From NCBI GenBank assembly GCA_040758475.1, contig JBFLVN010000165.1, forward strand, positions 1 through 8,222: DNA of 8,222 nucleotides. Direction: 5' to 3'. Below, piece by piece: positions 6,487-8,222 of this stretch. The notes beneath the pieces are model-generated. The model was given only the letters and a program-made list of their open reading frames with translations, did no database searches and was not told where the DNA came from. A program made the position numbers and the translations under genes. This stretch comes from JBFLVN01 sp040758475. GTDB taxonomy: Bacteria; JAGRBM01. Within the stretch, counting starts at the first letter, position 1. Each line of letters opens with the position of its first letter.

Positions 6487-6549
6487 CCGGGGTGGCAATG
6501 CCACCGGGCACCGAAGGCGTTTAAAAGCTTCCGGTGCCGGGGTGGTTTT
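6487..6549 (+). promoter_or_regulatory. Structured mRNA leader with competing stems (possible attenuator)
   Basis: Stem A: GGTGGC (6491-6496) with GCCACC (6500-6505) around a 3-nt loop. Stem B: GGCACCG (6507-6513) with CGGTGCC (6532-6538), continued inward by AAG/CTT past one bulged C. The arm CCACC (6501-6505) can instead pair with GGTGG (6541-6545), extending stem B by 5 bp across a small internal loop; TTTT follows at 6546-6549. This works because CCGGGGTGG occurs twice (6487-6495 and 6537-6545) on either side of the shared arm. Stem A and extended stem B are mutually exclusive, as in attenuators. The T-tract is short, so termination is uncertain. The pairing is seen directly; the regulatory role is inferred. 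Confidence 0.45.
6498..6524 (+). CDS. Possible eight-codon leader peptide (uORF)
   Basis: ATG at 6498 opens MPPGTEGV followed by TAA. GGGG (6489-6492) sits 5 nt upstream as a possible ribosome binding site. The start codon overlaps the loop of stem A and the stop lies in the loop of stem B, so translation would disturb both. Pro-Pro-Gly is a strong EF-P-dependent ribosome-stalling motif in bacteria. A frame this short can easily arise by chance. Confidence 0.25.
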   Translation: MPPGTEGV

Positions 6550-6592
6550 CGCATTGAAGCGCATTTGCCTGCCTCGGCAACCGGAACTCGCC

Positions 6593-7111
6593 ATGCGCCT
6601 TTACCGAACCCGAATCCCCGTGATCGCCTCCAAAATCGTCTCGGCCCTCATTTCGGACCGGGACATCGCTGTCGACCGGGCACACGTCGAGGACGTCGAA
6701 CTCGACATCCGCGCCATCATCGAGGAATACCTCCGGACCGAACAGAAAGTGGTCGAAAAAACCCGCGAGATCATGGAGAAACAGGGCCTCTCCTACAGCG
6801 AATTCGCCAAGACCAAGCGGCAAGTGGCCGAACAGAACAACCTCGTGACGGGCGATGAGGCTTTCTACTGGCTCGCCGGCCAGATCGTCGAGTCCTTCAT
6901 GATCGGCAGCCACGTCGAGGACGTCTATTCCCCCGACAACGTTCTCCGGCGAAAAATCGTCACAGTATTCCGAGACAATCTCGTGGACGAAGCTGAGCTG
7001 GACAAGGAAGTGCGTTCCCGCATGAAAAACCTGGCGGAGGGGACGCCCGAGTGGAAGCTCGAATACAACCGCGTGCTCAAGCAGGTCCGCCAGCGCCGCG
7101 GATTGATCTAG
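6593..7111 (+). CDS. DUF507 family protein
   Basis: A 172-residue, highly charged, mostly helical protein predicted to be cytosolic; the biochemical role of the family is unknown. Recognition rests on the N-terminus MRLYRTRIPVIASKIVSALI and the C-terminal EGTPEWKLEY...QRRGLI pattern (149-172), typical of DUF507 proteins of Deltaproteobacteria and some other phyla. The two halves look related: KIV at 14-16 and 121-123, each followed about 50 residues later by GL (65-66 and 170-171), with similar acidic and aliphatic spacing between. I start at the ATG 6593, where family similarity begins; GGAA lies a few nt upstream as a weak ribosome site. A TTG at 6449 would add 48 unrelated residues and coincides with the -35 box, so I reject it. 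The MMPL gene starts 73 bp downstream on the same strand, probably in one operon. Confidence 0.88.
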   Translation: MRLYRTRIPVIASKIVSALISDRDIAVDRAHVEDVELDIRAIIEEYLRTEQKVVEKTREIMEKQGLSYSEFAKTKRQVAEQNNLVTGDEAFYWLAGQIVESFMIGSHVEDVYSPDNVLRRKIVTVFRDNLVDEAELDKEVRSRMKNLAEGTPEWKLEYNRVLKQVRQRRGLI

Positions 7112-7142
7112 CCGTTACGGAGCTTACCGTTCCCCTAACGGC
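7111..7142 (+). other. Inverted repeat in the DUF507-MMPL intergenic gap
   Basis: GCCGTTA (7111-7117) and TAACGGC (7136-7142) are perfect complements. A second copy, CCGTT (7127-7131), could pair with the same right arm through a 5-nt loop. No T-tract follows, so it is unlikely to be a terminator; it may affect mRNA processing or translation of the transporter gene. Function unknown. Confidence 0.35.
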
Positions 7143-7184
7143 GCACCGCAAGCCGGGCGCTTGCCTTGTTCACCGAGGAAGCCC

Positions 7185-8222
7185 ATGAGCGACGACTCCC
7201 CCGCGCCGGCCCACAAATGGCCCGAACGCGTGCGGGAGCTTGTCGTGCGGTGGGTCGGCTGGTCGTACGACCATTACGCCATCGTACTGGCTGCCACTCT
7301 CGCTTTGACGGCCGTGGCGGGAATCTTCGCCTGGAAGCTTCTCCACAACGTAGAGACGGACTTCGCCACTCTTCTTCCCGACAAGGACCGCAGCGTCCAG
7401 GATCTCCGGGAAACCCGCCGCCGCTACGGCGGGACGGCTTCCGTCAGCATTTTAATCGCCAGCCCCGACTTCTCGGCCAACGCCCAATTCGCCACGGCTC
7501 TGGCCGACCGCCTCCTGGAAATCAAGGAGAGCGCGGGGATCCGGGACGTCCGTTACAAGGAAGGCCCGGAACGGGAATTCCTTGAAAAGAACAAGTTTCT
7601 CTACGCGGACCTGAAAGATCTCAAGACCATCCACAAACGGCTCAAGGCGCGCATCAAATGGGAAAGATGCGCGAAAAATCCTTTCTGCATCCAGCTCGAT
7701 GAAAAGCCCGAATTCACGGTCGACGACATCGAGGAAAAATACCGCAGGCAGATCGGGGAAGACGCCAAACGGAACCGGGATGGTTTCCTGTCGAACACCG
7801 ACGGAACCATCCTGGCGCTGGATGTGGACGTGGAAGCGATGTCCGGCCGCTTCGGGGCGACCAAGCGCCTCGCCGACCGGATCCGCCAGGAAATAGCTGA
7901 TCTTGATCCAGAGAGCTTTCATCCCGGGATGGAAGTCGGCTTGTGGGGATCGCTCATCAAGGGACTATACGAATACAACCTGATCATCGGGGAAGCCATC
8001 CAAACCGCGGGGCTTTCGATCCTCCTCGTCTTCGCCGTCGTGTTCTTTTACTTCCGGCGTTTCAGGCCGGTTCTGTTCATGAGCCTCTCCGTCGTCGTGG
8101 CGATCCTCTGGACATTCGCTCTTACCTGGTGGCGGATCGGTTACTTGAATCAACAGACCGCGTTCCTTGGTTCGATCATCGTGGGGAATGGCATCAACTT
8201 CAGTATCATTTTCATGGCGCGT
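7185..8222 (+). CDS. MMPL/RND superfamily transporter, HpnN-like, N-terminal part (3' end outside window)
   Basis: The frame is open from the ATG at 7185 to the right edge (346 residues); GAGGAA (7175-7180) lies 4 nt upstream. Residues 31-53 are the first membrane helix. A periplasmic domain (about 54-270) follows, opening with VETDFATLLPDKD, a pattern usual just after helix 1 of MMPL/HpnN proteins. Helices 2 (about 272-290) and 3 (294-315) come next, and helix 4 begins near 325 with GNGINFSIIFMAR (334-346). Family members export lipids such as hopanoids or mycolic precursors using the proton gradient. The usual Asp of the helix-4 motif (GxGxDF/Y) is Asn338 here. Full-length relatives are about 750-900 residues, so less than half is visible. 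The cysteine pair C162/C168 in the periplasmic domain may form a disulfide. Substrate is unknown; involvement in envelope lipid traffic is inferred. Confidence 0.88.
   Translation, partial: MSDDSPAPAHKWPERVRELVVRWVGWSYDHYAIVLAATLALTAVAGIFAWKLLHNVETDFATLLPDKDRSVQDLRETRRRYGGTASVSILIASPDFSANAQFATALADRLLEIKESAGIRDVRYKEGPEREFLEKNKFLYADLKDLKTIHKRLKARIKWERCAKNPFCIQLDEKPEFTVDDIEEKYRRQIGEDAKRNRDGFLSNTDGTILALDVDVEAMSGRFGATKRLADRIRQEIADLDPESFHPGMEVGLWGSLIKGLYEYNLIIGEAIQTAGLSILLVFAVVFFYFRRFRPVLFMSLSVVVAILWTFALTWWRIGYLNQQTAFLGSIIVGNGINFSIIFMAR

Overview
The window is GC-rich, gene-dense bacterial chromosome. It carries seven protein genes, two of them cut by the window edges, and no RNA genes, mobile elements or CRISPR array that I can see. 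A DUF507 protein, an MMPL/RND-type lipid exporter with a GNGIN motif, a zinc-ribbon receiver protein and a large cadherin-like lipoprotein together suggest a Gram-negative bacterium of the old, broad 'Deltaproteobacteria' (Myxococcota, Bdellovibrionota, Desulfobacterota or a relative). This placement rests on gene content alone and is tentative.

Layout: (1) 1-2227, minus strand: the first 742 residues of a very long secreted lipoprotein built of carboxypeptidase-regulatory-like, Ig/cadherin-like and CSPG-like modules; it runs off the left edge. (2) 2228-2490: a divergent control region with a Crp/Fnr-type palindrome placed about 42 bp upstream of the likely lipoprotein transcription start. 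(3) 2491-3522, plus: srkA, a stress-response protein kinase. (4) 3530-6382, minus: a probable three-gene transcription unit read as zinc-ribbon/receiver protein, small three-helix membrane protein, glycerol kinase (glpK). glpK meets srkA tail to tail with 7 bp between them. (5) 6383-6592: a second divergent control region with a good sigma70 promoter (TTGACA, 17 bp, TAGAGT) and a structured leader of about 110 nt. (6) 6593-8222, plus: a DUF507 gene, then the start of an MMPL/RND transporter that runs off the right edge, probably one operon.

No single pathway links all the genes. srkA and glpK are housekeeping or stress functions. The lipoprotein and transporter belong to the cell envelope. 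The receiver protein has no output domain and no partner kinase here. The least expected signal is the leader of the DUF507 operon: a 9-bp direct repeat flanks one complementary arm, giving two competing stems, and the region overlaps an eight-codon reading frame that begins Met-Pro-Pro-Gly. Other points of note are the activator-like site upstream of the lipoprotein gene, an Asp-to-Asn change at the usual proton-relay position of the transporter, loss of the Gly-Gly-Thr-Arg allosteric loop in GlpK, and an internal duplication in the DUF507 protein.
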